Origin: Streptomyces sp. NBC_00335
GTDB lineage: Bacteria > Actinomycetota > Actinomycetes > Streptomycetales > Streptomycetaceae
Assembly: GCF_036127095.1 (NCBI RefSeq)
Contig: NZ_CP108006.1
Coordinates: forward strand, 4,030,001-4,094,000
Direction: 5' to 3'
Length of the DNA: 64,000 bases
A model generated the notes under the pieces. The model saw nothing but the letters and a program-made list of their open reading frames with translations. It made no database searches and was not told the DNA's origin. This document shows positions 17,527-26,853 of this stretch, in pieces (within the stretch, counting starts at the first letter, position 1; each line of letters opens with the position of its first letter). Both the position numbers and the translations under genes were made by a program.

Positions 17527-18900
17527 GTGCCGACCTACCACGAAGTCATGACCATGGACCTGGGCCTGCTGACGGCGGCCGCCTCCAAGTGGGAGGCGAT
17601 GGCGGGCGAGTTGGGCAAGGTGGAGATCCGCTACGGCGACACCGTACAGAAGATCACCATGGGCCCCGGCTGGGCCGGCGTGAGCGCCGGCGCCGCCCGG
17701 ACGAAGTTCGCGGCCACCCGGTACGAGTACTCCGCGGCCCAGAGCCAGGCCAAGGCGATCGCGAGCCTGCTGCGCGACGCCCACGAGAAGTTCACCGATC
17801 TCAGGCAGAAGCTGGAGAGCGCCCGCGACGACGCGATGGCCGCCGGCATGACCGTGTCCGAGCAGGGGCGCATCGGCTTCGACTACTCCAAGCTCACGCC
17901 CGCCGAGCGCAGCGCGTACCACCACGATCCCGACGGTCAGAGCATCATCCGCGCCTCCGTCGCGGCATGGCAGCAGCACATCGACGACCGCGTGAAGGCC
18001 GTCTCCGAGGCCGACCAGAGCGTCAGGACCGCCTTGAGCGCCGCCGTTGTCGACAGCAACAGGGACGCCTTCGGCGGGGGCGATGACGCCACCTTCAACG
18101 GGTTCAACGCCCACCCCGAGGGGGACCTGGCGAAGGCCGGGGCACCGAAGGCGGACGGGGCCGCGACGAAGACCGATGGATGGACCTCCGAGGGCAGCGC
18201 CTCGGCGAAGGGCCCCGGCGCCGAGTTCAAGGTGACCGGCCCCAAGTACGGCAAGGAGGGCTCGGTCAAGGCCGCCGCCGACCTCTTCCACGTCAACGCC
18301 GAAGGGTCGACGACCAACGGGGACTGGAAGCTCTCCGGGGTCGCCGACGCCTACGGGGGCGCCCGGGCCAGCGCGAACTTCGGTTTCACCGACGCGGGAC
18401 TGGCCGCCAAGGCCGAGGCGTCCGCGGGACTCCGCGGGCTCGCCGAGGGGCGGGCCGAGTACGGCCCCTACGCCGGCGTCTACGGGCGGGCCGAGGGCTT
18501 CGCCGGCGCGGAGGCGAGCGCCGGCCTCAAGGCGGGCAAGGACGGAGTCGTCGTCAACGCGAAGGCGTTCGCCGGGGCGAAGGCCTCCGTCGCCGGGGGC
18601 GGCGAGGTCGCCGGCATCGGCTTCGGCGGCACGGCCGAGGGATGGGCCGGTCCCGGTGCGGAGGCCAAATGGGGCTTCGAGAAGAACGACGAAGGCGTGT
18701 ACAAGCTCGGCGGCAAGGTGGGCCTCTCCCCCGTCCTGGGCGGCTCCGTGGGTCTCGAGTTCACGGTCGACCCGGACAAGGTGGCCAAGAGCGTCGGCGA
18801 CGCGGCCGACGCGGTGGGCGACGTGGTCGGGGACGGAGTCGACGCGCTCGGTGATGCCGCCGGCTCGGTCAAGGACACCGTCGGCGGCTGGGTGTTCTGA
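17527..18900 (+). CDS. Type VII secretion substrate-like protein with WXG-type N-terminal domain
   Basis: 457 aa, GTG start 7 bp after the previous stop. The N-terminal ~100 residues form a WXG100-like helical hairpin with the turn W-A-G at residues 49-51. A helical stretch runs to about 185. Residues 230-400 are Gly/Ala-rich with repeated A-E-G/A-G-A blocks, like an elongated beta or fibre-like region, and the tail (405-457) has V-G-D-x-V-G-D-repeats. No nuclease or other toxin motif is visible, so the activity is unknown. The layout resembles large ESX/T7SS effectors. Confidence 0.6.
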   Translation: MPTYHEVMTMDLGLLTAAASKWEAMAGELGKVEIRYGDTVQKITMGPGWAGVSAGAARTKFAATRYEYSAAQSQAKAIASLLRDAHEKFTDLRQKLESARDDAMAAGMTVSEQGRIGFDYSKLTPAERSAYHHDPDGQSIIRASVAAWQQHIDDRVKAVSEADQSVRTALSAAVVDSNRDAFGGGDDATFNGFNAHPEGDLAKAGAPKADGAATKTDGWTSEGSASAKGPGAEFKVTGPKYGKEGSVKAAADLFHVNAEGSTTNGDWKLSGVADAYGGARASANFGFTDAGLAAKAEASAGLRGLAEGRAEYGPYAGVYGRAEGFAGAEASAGLKAGKDGVVVNAKAFAGAKASVAGGGEVAGIGFGGTAEGWAGPGAEAKWGFEKNDEGVYKLGGKVGLSPVLGGSVGLEFTVDPDKVAKSVGDAADAVGDVVGDGVDALGDAAGSVKDTVGGWVF

Positions 18901-18929
18901 TGTACTTCCCCGCGTAAGGAGGGCCCACG

Positions 18930-19430
18930 ATGCCCATGACACTGCCGATACCGATCGAGTTCCGCCTACCGGGAGGCTGGCTCCCGGCCGCGCCCCCGGA
19001 CGGCGTCGACGTCCCCGGGGTGGCCTTCGCCGCGGTGCATCCACACCCGGACCACGGGTTCACCGCCAACATCACCGTCGCCGGCGAGGTCCCGCGGGAT
19101 TCGGCGACCCTGGCGGAACTCGCCGACGAATCGGCGCAGCGCCTGCGCGAGGCCGCCCGGCCGGTCGTGGTGGCCCATCGCCGCGAGGTGGGGTCCGCGG
19201 ACGCACCCGCCCTGACCCAGCGGCTGATCTTCTCGGCCGTCGTGGGCGACGTGCGACACGACCTCGTCCAGTCGCAGGTGTTCCTGACCTTCCCGGACGT
19301 CCGGGACCCGCACAGGCGGGCGATGATCCGGCTGGCACTGACCGCCACGGCCGCCCAGCACGACGAAGTCCTGCGGGACTTCCAGGAGTTCGTGCGCACG
19401 GTTCGCCCGGACACCGGGGACGGGGCATAG
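18930..19430 (+). CDS. Conserved small protein, DcrB/LpqN-like fold suspected
   Basis: 166 aa, ATG at 18930 with AGGAGG 7 bases upstream. It has no signal peptide. The alternation of short strands and two amphipathic helices, the opening I-E-F-R-L-P-x-G-W and the closing D-F-x-E-F-V-x-T-V-R resemble DUF1795/LpqN-type proteins that accompany T7SS genes. A chaperone or immunity role toward the preceding large protein is inference. Confidence 0.55.
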   Translation: MPMTLPIPIEFRLPGGWLPAAPPDGVDVPGVAFAAVHPHPDHGFTANITVAGEVPRDSATLAELADESAQRLREAARPVVVAHRREVGSADAPALTQRLIFSAVVGDVRHDLVQSQVFLTFPDVRDPHRRAMIRLALTATAAQHDEVLRDFQEFVRTVRPDTGDGA

Positions 19431-19432
19431 CG

Positions 19433-19894
19433 ATGGGCCTCCTGGACCACTACTTCGGCACCCGGCGTCCCGACGAGGGTGTCGCACCGCGCACACCGCT
19501 GGAGGTCCGGTCAGCGCTACTGGCGCTCAACGGGCCGGGCGTCCCCTTCGCCGTACGCAACGGGACCCCGAAGGAGGGCGACCTGGTCGCCGAGTGCCGG
19601 CTCCCGCAGCTGCGCGTGCGGCTCTGGACCCGAATGCGGCTGGACGCGGCGAAGCACGAGGTACGGGCCGTCGACGAGCAGTGGGAGGTCTCGCTGAGCG
19701 AGCACGTCCTCGGGCAGCGCTCCCGCGGGCCGGCGAACGCGGTGTACCGGGTGTGGGGGAAGGAGACGGGGCCCGACGGGCGCGAGCACAGGGTCGAGAC
19801 GCTCCGCTTCGAGACCCGCGAGATGAAGGACCCCCTGCGCCAGGCGGTCCTCGACGCCGGCTGGACCTGGCGCGGAGTGCTGTTCCGGCTCTGA
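19433..19894 (+). CDS. Hypothetical protein at the end of the T7SS-like operon
   Basis: 153 aa, ATG two bases after the previous stop. The opening M-G-L-L-D-H-Y-F-G-T is followed by an all-beta-looking, charged sequence with no membrane segment. I do not recognise the family. Its tight coupling to the previous gene suggests it works with it. Confidence 0.65.
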   Translation: MGLLDHYFGTRRPDEGVAPRTPLEVRSALLALNGPGVPFAVRNGTPKEGDLVAECRLPQLRVRLWTRMRLDAAKHEVRAVDEQWEVSLSEHVLGQRSRGPANAVYRVWGKETGPDGREHRVETLRFETREMKDPLRQAVLDAGWTWRGVLFRL

Positions 19895-20096
19895 CCGGCC
19901 TTGGCCGGTCCTGCGGGGCGGATCGCGTGGCCGCCCGGCTCGGCGCCGCAGGCACTGCGCCGTGATCGACGCCATGGACAGGGACGGGCGTCACCCGTAA
20001 GGCACGCTCCGTAGCCGAAATGATGCAGATTGTCCATCTTCCTGTCAGCGTGATTCGCGAGGAATCCCCGTCCCCCGCATCGAGAGGAATCACGCC

Positions 20097-20333
20097 ATGG
20101 GCGCTACACAGGGCAAGCACCAGGAGCCGGGCAAGGGCCGCGAGGCGCAGGAACACCATCGCTCCGGAGACCCCGCGCGCCCCCAGCCGGGCAAGGCCTC
20201 CCGCGAGCAGGGAGAGAAGCAGGGAGAGGAGCAGGCTCAGAAGCACGGCCGGAAGCAGGGCCAGAAGGAGAGCTCGCGCCGCCGCGAGGACGACCTGCTG
20301 CGCGAAGAGGACCTGCACGACGAGACGTTCTGA
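20097..20333 (+). CDS. Very hydrophilic low-complexity small protein
   Basis: 78 aa, ATG with GAGAGGAA upstream. More than half the residues are Lys, Arg, Glu, Gln, Gly or His, with repeated G-K/G-E-Q words and no hydrophobic core. It looks like an intrinsically disordered or stress/desiccation-type protein. It ends 66 bp before the converging phosphatase gene. Confidence 0.6.
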   Translation: MGATQGKHQEPGKGREAQEHHRSGDPARPQPGKASREQGEKQGEEQAQKHGRKQGQKESSRRREDDLLREEDLHDETF

Positions 20334-20399
20334 GCGGAGCACCGCGCGCCCACGCGCGCCCACGCTCGCCCACCCGCGCCCGCTCGCTCCCGCGCGCGT

Positions 20400-22493
20400 T
20401 CAGCCCCGTACGCGGGCGATGAGCAGGGCGACGTCGTCGTGGTCGCCGGGGTGCCGCAGTGCGCGGAGGAGCATGTCGCAGGTCTCCTCCAGGGAACGCG
20501 GCGGCGCCGCGAGGAGGGCAAGGAGAACGTTCAGGCGTTCGTCGATGGCCTGGTCGCGGGTTTCGACCAGGCCATCGGTGTAGAAGACCAGCTGGTCGCC
20601 GGGGTGCAGATCGAACAGGGTGGTGTGGAAGAGGAACTCCCCGACACCCAGAGGCACTCCGGTGGGCAGGTCCAGTAGTTCGGGCGGCCGGCCGCGACGC
20701 ATCACCACGGGGGGCAGGTGTCCCGCGTTGGAGATGAGGCACCGGGTGTGGTGGGGGTCGTAGACGGCGTAGACGCAGGTCGTGATGGTCTGCCCCATGC
20801 GGTTCGTCAGGCGGTCCAGGTGGCGCAGTACCTGCGCGGGGTCGAGGTCGAGGTCGGCCAGTGTGCGGGTGGCGGTGCGGAGTTGGCCCATCGTCGCGGC
20901 GGCGCTGATGCCGCTGCCCATGACGTCGCCGACGACGAGGGCGGTCTTGTCCGCCGTCAGGGGGATGACGTCGAACCAGTCGCCGCCGACCTCGTCCGCC
21001 GCTTGGGCGGGTTGGTAGCGGTACGCGATCTCCAGGCCCGGCGGGTCCGGTGGCTCCTGGGGGAGCAGGCTGCGCTGGAGGGTGAGGGCGGTGTTGCGCG
21101 CCTGCTGGTACCAGCGTGCGTTGTCGATGCACACGGCGGCCCGCGCGGCCAGCTCGCCGGCCAGGACCTCGTCGTCGGCGGTGAACGGTTCCGGATTGCG
21201 CAGGCGCTTGAGGTCGAGGGCGCCGAGGACTTCGCCGCGGGCGATCAGCGGCACGGCCAGGTAGGAGTGGAGTCCCTCGGCGGCCAGCATGCCGACGGCT
21301 TCGGGACTGCGGGCGATGCGGATCAGGTCCTCGGCGTCCACGTGGGACAAGCGGACCGGACGGCCGGTGTTCACGCACCGGGTGACCAGCCGGTCGGCGT
21401 CGTAGCGGGCCACCTCACCCGGCTGATCGGCCGCGACCACCGCGTCCGTGGGGTACGCGGCGGCCACGGCCAAGGCCCTGAACACCGTGGCCCCTTCCTG
21501 TACGGCAACGGCCGCGCGGCTGTGCAGGATGCTGTCGAGCACGTCCACCGCCGCCACGTCGGCCAGTTCCGGGACGGAGACCTCGGCGAGTTCCCGGGCG
21601 GTCTGGTCGAGGTCGAGCGTGGTCCCGATGCGCAGCGAGGCATCGGCCACGAGCGCGAGGCGCTGCCGGGCCCGGGCGGCCTCGGCTTTGTCGCGATGGC
21701 GCTCACTGACGTCGACGACGGACGTCGCGACGCCGAGCACCTTCCCGTTGGAAGCCTCCAGCCGGTAGAAGGACACCGACCACACGTGCTCGTGGTCCGG
21801 GTCGGCCGGGGTGCTCCCCTTGGACTCGCGGTCGAGGATCGGGATTCCGTCGGCCAGGACCTCACGCATCGCGGACTCGATGGCCTCGGCGTCCAGGAAG
21901 GGCAATGCCTCGCTGACGTGCCGGCCGACGTGCTCTGCCGCTGGCAGGCCGTTGATGCGTTCCAGCGCCGGATTGACGGTCACGTACCGCAGCTCGGTGT
22001 CCACCACCGCCAGCCCGATCGGGGACTGCGAGATCAGCCGCGTGGACAGCGCCAGATCCCCCTCCACCCGCCGCAACGTCTCCTGGTCGGTGGCCAGGAC
22101 CAGGGCGTAGACGGCCTTCCGGCCGTCCGCCAGCCGCATGTTCCGGAACTCCACCAGGCGCGTGCCGCCATCCTTGTGGCGCACGGGGAAGACGCCCGAC
22201 CAGCCCGCCCCGCCGGTCCCGCCCTCCTCGCCCGCCATGACGCGCGCGAACAGGTCGACCACCAGCTCCAGGTGATCCTCGTGGACCAGGAGCGGGCCCG
22301 CGAACCGGCCGAGGGCCTCGTCCGCGGTGAATCCGAACAGTTCCTCGGCCTGCGGGCTCCACAGCACGATCCGGCCGTCCGCGTCGAGCACCGCGGCCGC
22401 GACCCTCAGGACGTCCAGCAGTCCCCCCGACTCGGGGCGATCACCGTCCGACGGCCGGCCGGGGTGCGCCGGGAAGGATTCGGTTGCGCCCAT
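20400..22493 (-). CDS. PAS-PAS-GAF-PP2C (SpoIIE-type) serine phosphatase
   Basis: 697 aa from the ATG at 22493; the open frame runs further upstream but is low-complexity. Two PAS-like domains (about 25-135 and 150-275), a GAF domain (about 290-455) and a C-terminal PP2C/SpoIIE phosphatase (about 475-697). Metal-binding features are visible, including G-G-D-W-F-D, D-V-M-G-S-G, and F-Y-T-D-G-L near the end. Such proteins dephosphorylate anti-anti-sigma factors in partner-switching stress pathways. No anti-sigma partner is encoded nearby. Confidence 0.92.
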   Translation of the reverse strand: MGATESFPAHPGRPSDGDRPESGGLLDVLRVAAAVLDADGRIVLWSPQAEELFGFTADEALGRFAGPLLVHEDHLELVVDLFARVMAGEEGGTGGAGWSGVFPVRHKDGGTRLVEFRNMRLADGRKAVYALVLATDQETLRRVEGDLALSTRLISQSPIGLAVVDTELRYVTVNPALERINGLPAAEHVGRHVSEALPFLDAEAIESAMREVLADGIPILDRESKGSTPADPDHEHVWSVSFYRLEASNGKVLGVATSVVDVSERHRDKAEAARARQRLALVADASLRIGTTLDLDQTARELAEVSVPELADVAAVDVLDSILHSRAAVAVQEGATVFRALAVAAAYPTDAVVAADQPGEVARYDADRLVTRCVNTGRPVRLSHVDAEDLIRIARSPEAVGMLAAEGLHSYLAVPLIARGEVLGALDLKRLRNPEPFTADDEVLAGELAARAAVCIDNARWYQQARNTALTLQRSLLPQEPPDPPGLEIAYRYQPAQAADEVGGDWFDVIPLTADKTALVVGDVMGSGISAAATMGQLRTATRTLADLDLDPAQVLRHLDRLTNRMGQTITTCVYAVYDPHHTRCLISNAGHLPPVVMRRGRPPELLDLPTGVPLGVGEFLFHTTLFDLHPGDQLVFYTDGLVETRDQAIDERLNVLLALLAAPPRSLEETCDMLLRALRHPGDHDDVALLIARVRG

Positions 22494-23002
22494 CCCGGGA
22501 CTCCTTCCACCCGCTGCCCGCGTCCTTGGCGCCCTGGGGTCCGGGCGTCCTGGGGTCCGGGCGTCCTGGGCGTCCAGGCGTCGTCCTCGGCGTCCAGGCG
22601 TCCCTGGCCTCCAGGGCCGGCCTTCGTGCCCGCGCCTCGGTGCCCGCGACTCCCATCGTCCCTCCCCCACGGCCGACCCCGCACCTCTGCCCGAGCGGGG
22701 AGGCGGCCGGTCAGCGCGCTGACCGGCGTACGGGCAGCCCGGTCTCGGCGTCGCGCGTGCGCGAGCCCGCCGTCGTTCCTCGACGCCTCGGCCAGGCCCC
22801 GCCGCCCCCCGCCCCCCGCGCCCGGCGCCCGGCGCCCGCCGCCCGGCGGAAAATGCCTGGTCACGCCCGGCACAGTCCACCGGACGGGCGTACAGTTGAA
22901 GCACCGGGAGTATTTCGCGCACCTGCTTTCACGCGGGTGTCATTCCTGGCGATCGCCTAGAAGCCGGGCCGCCGACGTGCGGTCCGGGGGCAGGCCCGCA
23001 TC
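22494..23002. other. Intergenic region with GC-rich minisatellite
   Basis: 509 bases between divergent genes. At about 22535-22620 there are repeated GGGGTCCGGGCGTCCT and GGCGTCCAGGCGTC words. The rest, including both promoters, shows nothing recognisable. Confidence 0.5.
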
Positions 23003-23578
23003 ATGATCACCACCCTCGACCGGACCGTGCCCCGCGATCTCACCGCGCAGCCCCCGGCCCGGTTGTCCCTCACCCCGAAGACCATGCTCGCCGGCCAACT
23101 GGACGGCGCCTGGTGGCCCCGCTCCCGCGACCTCGAAGCCGAGCTCCCACCGCTCGCCGCCGCCCTGGAGGAACCCTGGGGGCGCATCACCCGCGTCACC
23201 GTGAACCCCATCCGCTGGCCCGCCGTACCGCACACGGTGCCGGCGGACGGGCGCACGCTGCACGTGGCCTGGTTCACCGAGCAGGACCCCGACAAGCTGA
23301 TCCTGCTCTCCTACACCGTCGGCCGCTGGGACCTCCTCGTCATCCCGCCCGGGACCGAGCCCGTCGCCGCGGCCCGGCTGATGGCGGCCGCCGCGATCCC
23401 CGGCAGCGTACTCACCGCCGGCGTGCTGATGGCCAACGAAGCCGCCATCGGGCGCGGCATCCGCGACACCCAGCGCCGGGAAGCCGGCTGGGAGAGCGAA
23501 GGCGGAGCCTGCATGTCCCCCGTCGGAAGTCCGCTCGACCGGCGCACCCTCACGCTGCCCGGGAACGGCTGGACGTGA
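23003..23578 (+). CDS. DUF5994-family protein
   Basis: 191 aa. The family hallmark is visible at about 24-50: L-T-P-K-T-M-L-A-G, then D-G-A-W-W-P-R-S-R-D-L and E-L-P-P-L. A second conserved block is W-D-L-L-V-I-P-P-G-T. It appears soluble and its function is unknown. It heads a same-strand run of three small genes. Confidence 0.8.
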   Translation: MITTLDRTVPRDLTAQPPARLSLTPKTMLAGQLDGAWWPRSRDLEAELPPLAAALEEPWGRITRVTVNPIRWPAVPHTVPADGRTLHVAWFTEQDPDKLILLSYTVGRWDLLVIPPGTEPVAAARLMAAAAIPGSVLTAGVLMANEAAIGRGIRDTQRREAGWESEGGACMSPVGSPLDRRTLTLPGNGWT

Positions 23579-23671
23579 GCTCCGTTGTGCCCCCGACCGG
23601 GCCCGACGGGCGAGGCGCCCCGCGCCCACCCGCCGCATCCTCCACCCACTAGCGAAGGGGACACGCCCCAC

Positions 23672-23938
23672 GTGAAGTACATCGAGACCCAGATACTGCC
23701 TTCGCTCGCAAGCGCCGAGGTCCGGATCGTCGCACACACCCCCGAAGCCGCCCGCGCCGTCGCAGAAGCCCTCCGCGGCTGCTTCGCCGGTTCCGAACAG
23801 CGCAGTTACCCCGGTCGCAACGGCGGTACGCGCCTCCACCTCACGGTGGACACGGCGAGACCCGCCGGCGCGGCCCGCACCTGGCTGGCCGCCAGCCGGA
23901 CCCCCGTCGGCACCGGCGCCCACTCCGACGAGCCCTGA
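23672..23938 (+). CDS. Small hypothetical protein
   Basis: 88 aa from the GTG at 23672, supported by GAAGGGG 11 bases upstream. The first half has a short alpha/beta look (V-R-I-V-A-H-T-P-E-A-A) ending in L-R-G-C-F. I do not recognise the family. It lies 93 bp after the DUF5994 gene on the same strand. Confidence 0.6.
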   Translation: MKYIETQILPSLASAEVRIVAHTPEAARAVAEALRGCFAGSEQRSYPGRNGGTRLHLTVDTARPAGAARTWLAASRTPVGTGAHSDEP

Positions 23939-23989
23939 CAGCCCCCGCGGACCCCGGAGCCCACCCCCCACATACGAAAGGACGCGGTC

Positions 23990-24262
23990 ATGGCCACACT
24001 GCGCGAACGCAAGACCTACCGCGACCAGGTGCTCCGGGTCCTGTACGAAGCCGTCGAAGGCAACCGCCTCCTCGGCATCACCGGAGCACAGCTACGGCGC
24101 GACCTCCACGTACCGGAACAGGACCTGGCCGCCGCCTGCACCTACCTGGCCGGCGAAGGCCTGATCACCGTCGACTGGGAGCCGGGCAACACCCCGGCGA
24201 TGGTCACCCTGACCCACGAAGGAATCCGCCGCATGGAGACCGAGGAGGAGGACCAGGGCTGA
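23990..24262 (+). CDS. Small winged-helix-like protein
   Basis: 90 aa with an AAAGGA ribosome-binding site. The helix-helix-helix-wing pattern (Y-R-D-Q-V-L-R-V-L-Y-E, then I-T-G-A-Q-L-R-R-D-L and A-C-T-Y-L-A-G-E-G-L-I) resembles PadR/MarR-type winged helices reduced to the DNA-binding core. Possible role: regulator of the small-gene run. Confidence 0.6.
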   Translation: MATLRERKTYRDQVLRVLYEAVEGNRLLGITGAQLRRDLHVPEQDLAAACTYLAGEGLITVDWEPGNTPAMVTLTHEGIRRMETEEEDQG

Positions 24263-24321
24263 ATCCCCTCGCCTAGGTGAAGAGCGATCGACGCCTCAGT
24301 ACCACCTCGCGGTGAAGCCGC

Positions 24322-24924
24322 TCAGGCCGGCTGGGAGGTGTGGGCGGTCGGGGGCCAGACGGGGTCGCCGCCCCAGGTGTCCTCGGCGGTCAGGGTGAGG
24401 ACCAGTCGGCCGTCCACCACGGCTGCGGCCACGTCCTCGTCGTTGACGGAGGGCTCGGCGAAGTCGGCGGGTGCGATGCGGTCCAGCAGGAAGACGAAGT
24501 GGAGGGCGAACGGTGAGCCGTACGAGTGGGGGTCACCGTCGGCGTCGACCATGAAGTTGGCCCGCCAGGCGCCCGTGCACAGGGTCCACACGAGGTCACC
24601 GAGGAAGTCGGCTTCCAGCAGCGGGTCCGCGCCGTCGATCAGCACCGCGACGTCCTGGTTGCCGTGCCCGGGCCCGTGCCAGTCGCCGAGGCAGTCCACC
24701 ATGGCGTCCCAGTTGTGCCCGAAGTAGCCGGGGAACCCCAGTTCGCGGGCGAACGCCCGGAACAGACAGCCCTTCTCGTGCAGTTCCTCGCCGTCCAGGC
24801 GCAGGACGATCCCGCCCCGGGTCCGCAGCTCGGCCTCGGCCGCGGCCACCCACGGGTCGGTGGAGGAGGTGAAGGTGACCCAGGGCGACCGGCGTTCGGT
24901 GAGGGTGGGAAGGAAGCTGCTCAT
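24322..24924 (-). CDS. Barstar-family protein
   Basis: 200 aa from the ATG at 24924. Residues 25-110 show the barstar pattern: a helix with A-E-L-R-T-R-G-G, a strand D-G-E-E-L, then L-G-F-P-G-Y-F-G-H-N-W-D-A-M-V-D-C-L. It continues with a longer C-terminal part than minimal barstar. Barstars inhibit barnase-type RNases, but no RNase gene is adjacent. Confidence 0.8.
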   Translation of the reverse strand: MSSFLPTLTERRSPWVTFTSSTDPWVAAAEAELRTRGGIVLRLDGEELHEKGCLFRAFARELGFPGYFGHNWDAMVDCLGDWHGPGHGNQDVAVLIDGADPLLEADFLGDLVWTLCTGAWRANFMVDADGDPHSYGSPFALHFVFLLDRIAPADFAEPSVNDEDVAAAVVDGRLVLTLTAEDTWGGDPVWPPTAHTSQPA

Positions 24925-25048
24925 GCGGCATGCTCGCACCCCGCCCGCCCCGGTCGCCCCTGGATTACGGCCGCCGGTGGGCGCCACCACTCGCATCACC
25001 GCCGCGCCTCCGCTCGCGGCGTCGCTCGCGCACCGCGGGGGCTTCGGG

Positions 25049-25708
25049 CTAGCTGCGCCGGATCACCAGGCCCGATTCGTAGGCGAGGATCACCAGTTGG
25101 GCGCGGTCGCGGGCGTGGAGTTTGGTCATGGCCCGGTTGACGTGGGTCTTCGCGGTCAGGGGTGTGATGACCATGCGGGCCGCGATCTCTTCGTTGGACA
25201 GGCCGTGCGCGACCAGGACGACCGCTTCGCGTTCGCGGGCGGTCAGGTCCTTCAAGGCCGTCCTCGTGTCGGTGGGGAGGGGTTGGGTGACGTACCGGTT
25301 GATCAGTTTGCGGGTGATCGAGGGGGCGAGGAGGGCATCACCGCGTGCGGCCACGCGTACGGCGTGCAGGAAGTCCTCCGGCAGGATGTCCTTGACGAGG
25401 AACCCGGCGGCGCCCGCGGACAGGGCGTCGAAGACGTACTCGTCCAGGCCGTAGTTGGTGAGGATGACGACGTGGACGCCGGCCAGTTCCGGGTCGGCCG
25501 CGATGCGCCGGGTCGTCTCGATGCCGTCGAGGACCGGCATCTGGATGTCGATGAGCGCGACGTCGGGCAGGTGCTGCCGGGCGAGCGCCAGGCCCTCCCG
25601 GCCGTCGGCGGCTTCGGCCACGACCTCGATGTCGTCTTCGAGGTCGAGGAACGCCCGGAATCCGCTGCGGATGAGCGGCTGGTCGTCGACCAGCAGGACA
25701 CGGATCAC
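25049..25708 (-). CDS. NarL/FixJ-family response regulator
   Basis: 219 aa, GTG start overlapping the kinase stop by 4 bases (GTGA). The receiver has D-D, phospho-Asp in L-I-D-I-Q-M-P and Lys in L-V-K-D. The C-terminal LuxR-type helix-turn-helix has L-T-A-R-E-R-E and T-A-K-T-H-V. It forms a two-component system with the upstream kinase gene. Confidence 0.95.
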   Translation of the reverse strand: MIRVLLVDDQPLIRSGFRAFLDLEDDIEVVAEAADGREGLALARQHLPDVALIDIQMPVLDGIETTRRIAADPELAGVHVVILTNYGLDEYVFDALSAGAAGFLVKDILPEDFLHAVRVAARGDALLAPSITRKLINRYVTQPLPTDTRTALKDLTAREREAVVLVAHGLSNEEIAARMVITPLTAKTHVNRAMTKLHARDRAQLVILAYESGLVIRRS

Positions 25709-26853
25709 AGAGCACCACCCTCCACGGGGAGTTCGGCCCGGACCGTGAAGCCGCCTCCGTCGCGCGGCGCCGCCCGGAGGTGGCCGCCGAGGGCGGTGAC
25801 GCGTTCGCGCATCCCGAGCAGTCCGATGCCGGGCACGGGAATGGTGTCCGGCGTGGCCTTGCCGTCGTCGTCGACCCGCAGGGCGACGGCGTCGGGGCGG
25901 TAGTCGATGTGGACCGATGCCGTGGTGGCGTCCGCGTGGCGGGCGATGTTGGTGAGGGACTCCTGGACGATCCGGTAGAGCGTACGGCCCACCGCGGCGG
26001 GTACGTCGTGCTGCCGGCCTTGGCCCTGGATCGTCAGTGTCGCCCGCACGCCGGTCTTGCCGGCCCGTTCCACCAGGTCGGGGATGTGGTCGAGGCCGTG
26101 CGGTGGGGTGGTGTCGTCGTCGCGCAGGGCTTCCAGAGTGGCACGCAGCTCCCTGGAGGCCTCCCGGCCGGCTTCCCGGATGGCCAGCAGGGCCTCCGGG
26201 ACGTCCTCTCCCCGCTTGCGGGCCACGTGGACCGCTGCTTCGGACTGCACCTTGATGACCGAGATCTGGTGGGTGAGGGAATCGTGCAGTTCCCGCGCGA
26301 TGTGCAGCCGCTCCTCGTCTGCGCGGCGCCGCGCGGTCTCCTCCCGGGTGCGTTCGGCTTCGTCGGCCCGCTGCTCGGCCTGCCGGAGGGCTTCGCCGGC
26401 GGCGCCGGCGGCGATGAGCCAGGCGATCTGCAGGGCTCCCCGGGCCTGGGCGAACGCCTCGCCCGTGTCGTGCAGGCCCGAGGCGAGGGCAGCGACGGGG
26501 AGAGCGGCGAGCACGGCCACGCTCACCGCCACCGTGACGACGCGGTGTCCCGCCCGCATGGCCGCGTACACGGCGAAGAGGAACGCGACGGCGGCCACGT
26601 CGAAGCCCGCCGCCTGGTAGCCCACCGCGCACAGCCCGGTGACGGCGAGGACGGCGACCGGGGCCCGTCGGCCCGCGGCCAGCGCCAGGCCGCCGGCCAC
26701 CAGCAGGGCGTAGCCGAGCAGGCCGGGGGCCGTGGCGGAGTGCTGCCCCTGCCCCTGCCCCGACAGACCGGTGACCAGCAGCGCAGCCGCCACGCCCAGG
26801 GCGATCAGCCAGTCCCTGACTCCGGCCCGTACGCGGAACCGTCCTTTGTCCAT
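25705..26853 (-). CDS. Sensor histidine kinase (NarL-type)
   Basis: 382 aa from the ATG at 26853. The N-terminal half is hydrophobic with about five membrane helices and short loops. The phospho-acceptor His lies in A-R-E-L-H-D-S-L-T-H, followed by a HATPase domain with D-D-D-G-K and a G-I-G-L-L-G-M stretch. It is translationally coupled to its regulator and divergent from a DUF6223-like membrane protein gene at 27059. Confidence 0.93.
   Translation of the reverse strand: MDKGRFRVRAGVRDWLIALGVAAALLVTGLSGQGQGQHSATAPGLLGYALLVAGGLALAAGRRAPVAVLAVTGLCAVGYQAAGFDVAAVAFLFAVYAAMRAGHRVVTVAVSVAVLAALPVAALASGLHDTGEAFAQARGALQIAWLIAAGAAGEALRQAEQRADEAERTREETARRRADEERLHIARELHDSLTHQISVIKVQSEAAVHVARKRGEDVPEALLAIREAGREASRELRATLEALRDDDTTPPHGLDHIPDLVERAGKTGVRATLTIQGQGRQHDVPAAVGRTLYRIVQESLTNIARHADATTASVHIDYRPDAVALRVDDDGKATPDTIPVPGIGLLGMRERVTALGGHLRAAPRDGGGFTVRAELPVEGGAL

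Noticed and set aside
22494..22922. N-terminal extension of the PP2C phosphatase from 22922
   Set aside because: The extra 143 codons are Arg/Pro/Gly-rich and coincide with the minisatellite; the PAS domain begins soon after the ATG at 22493.
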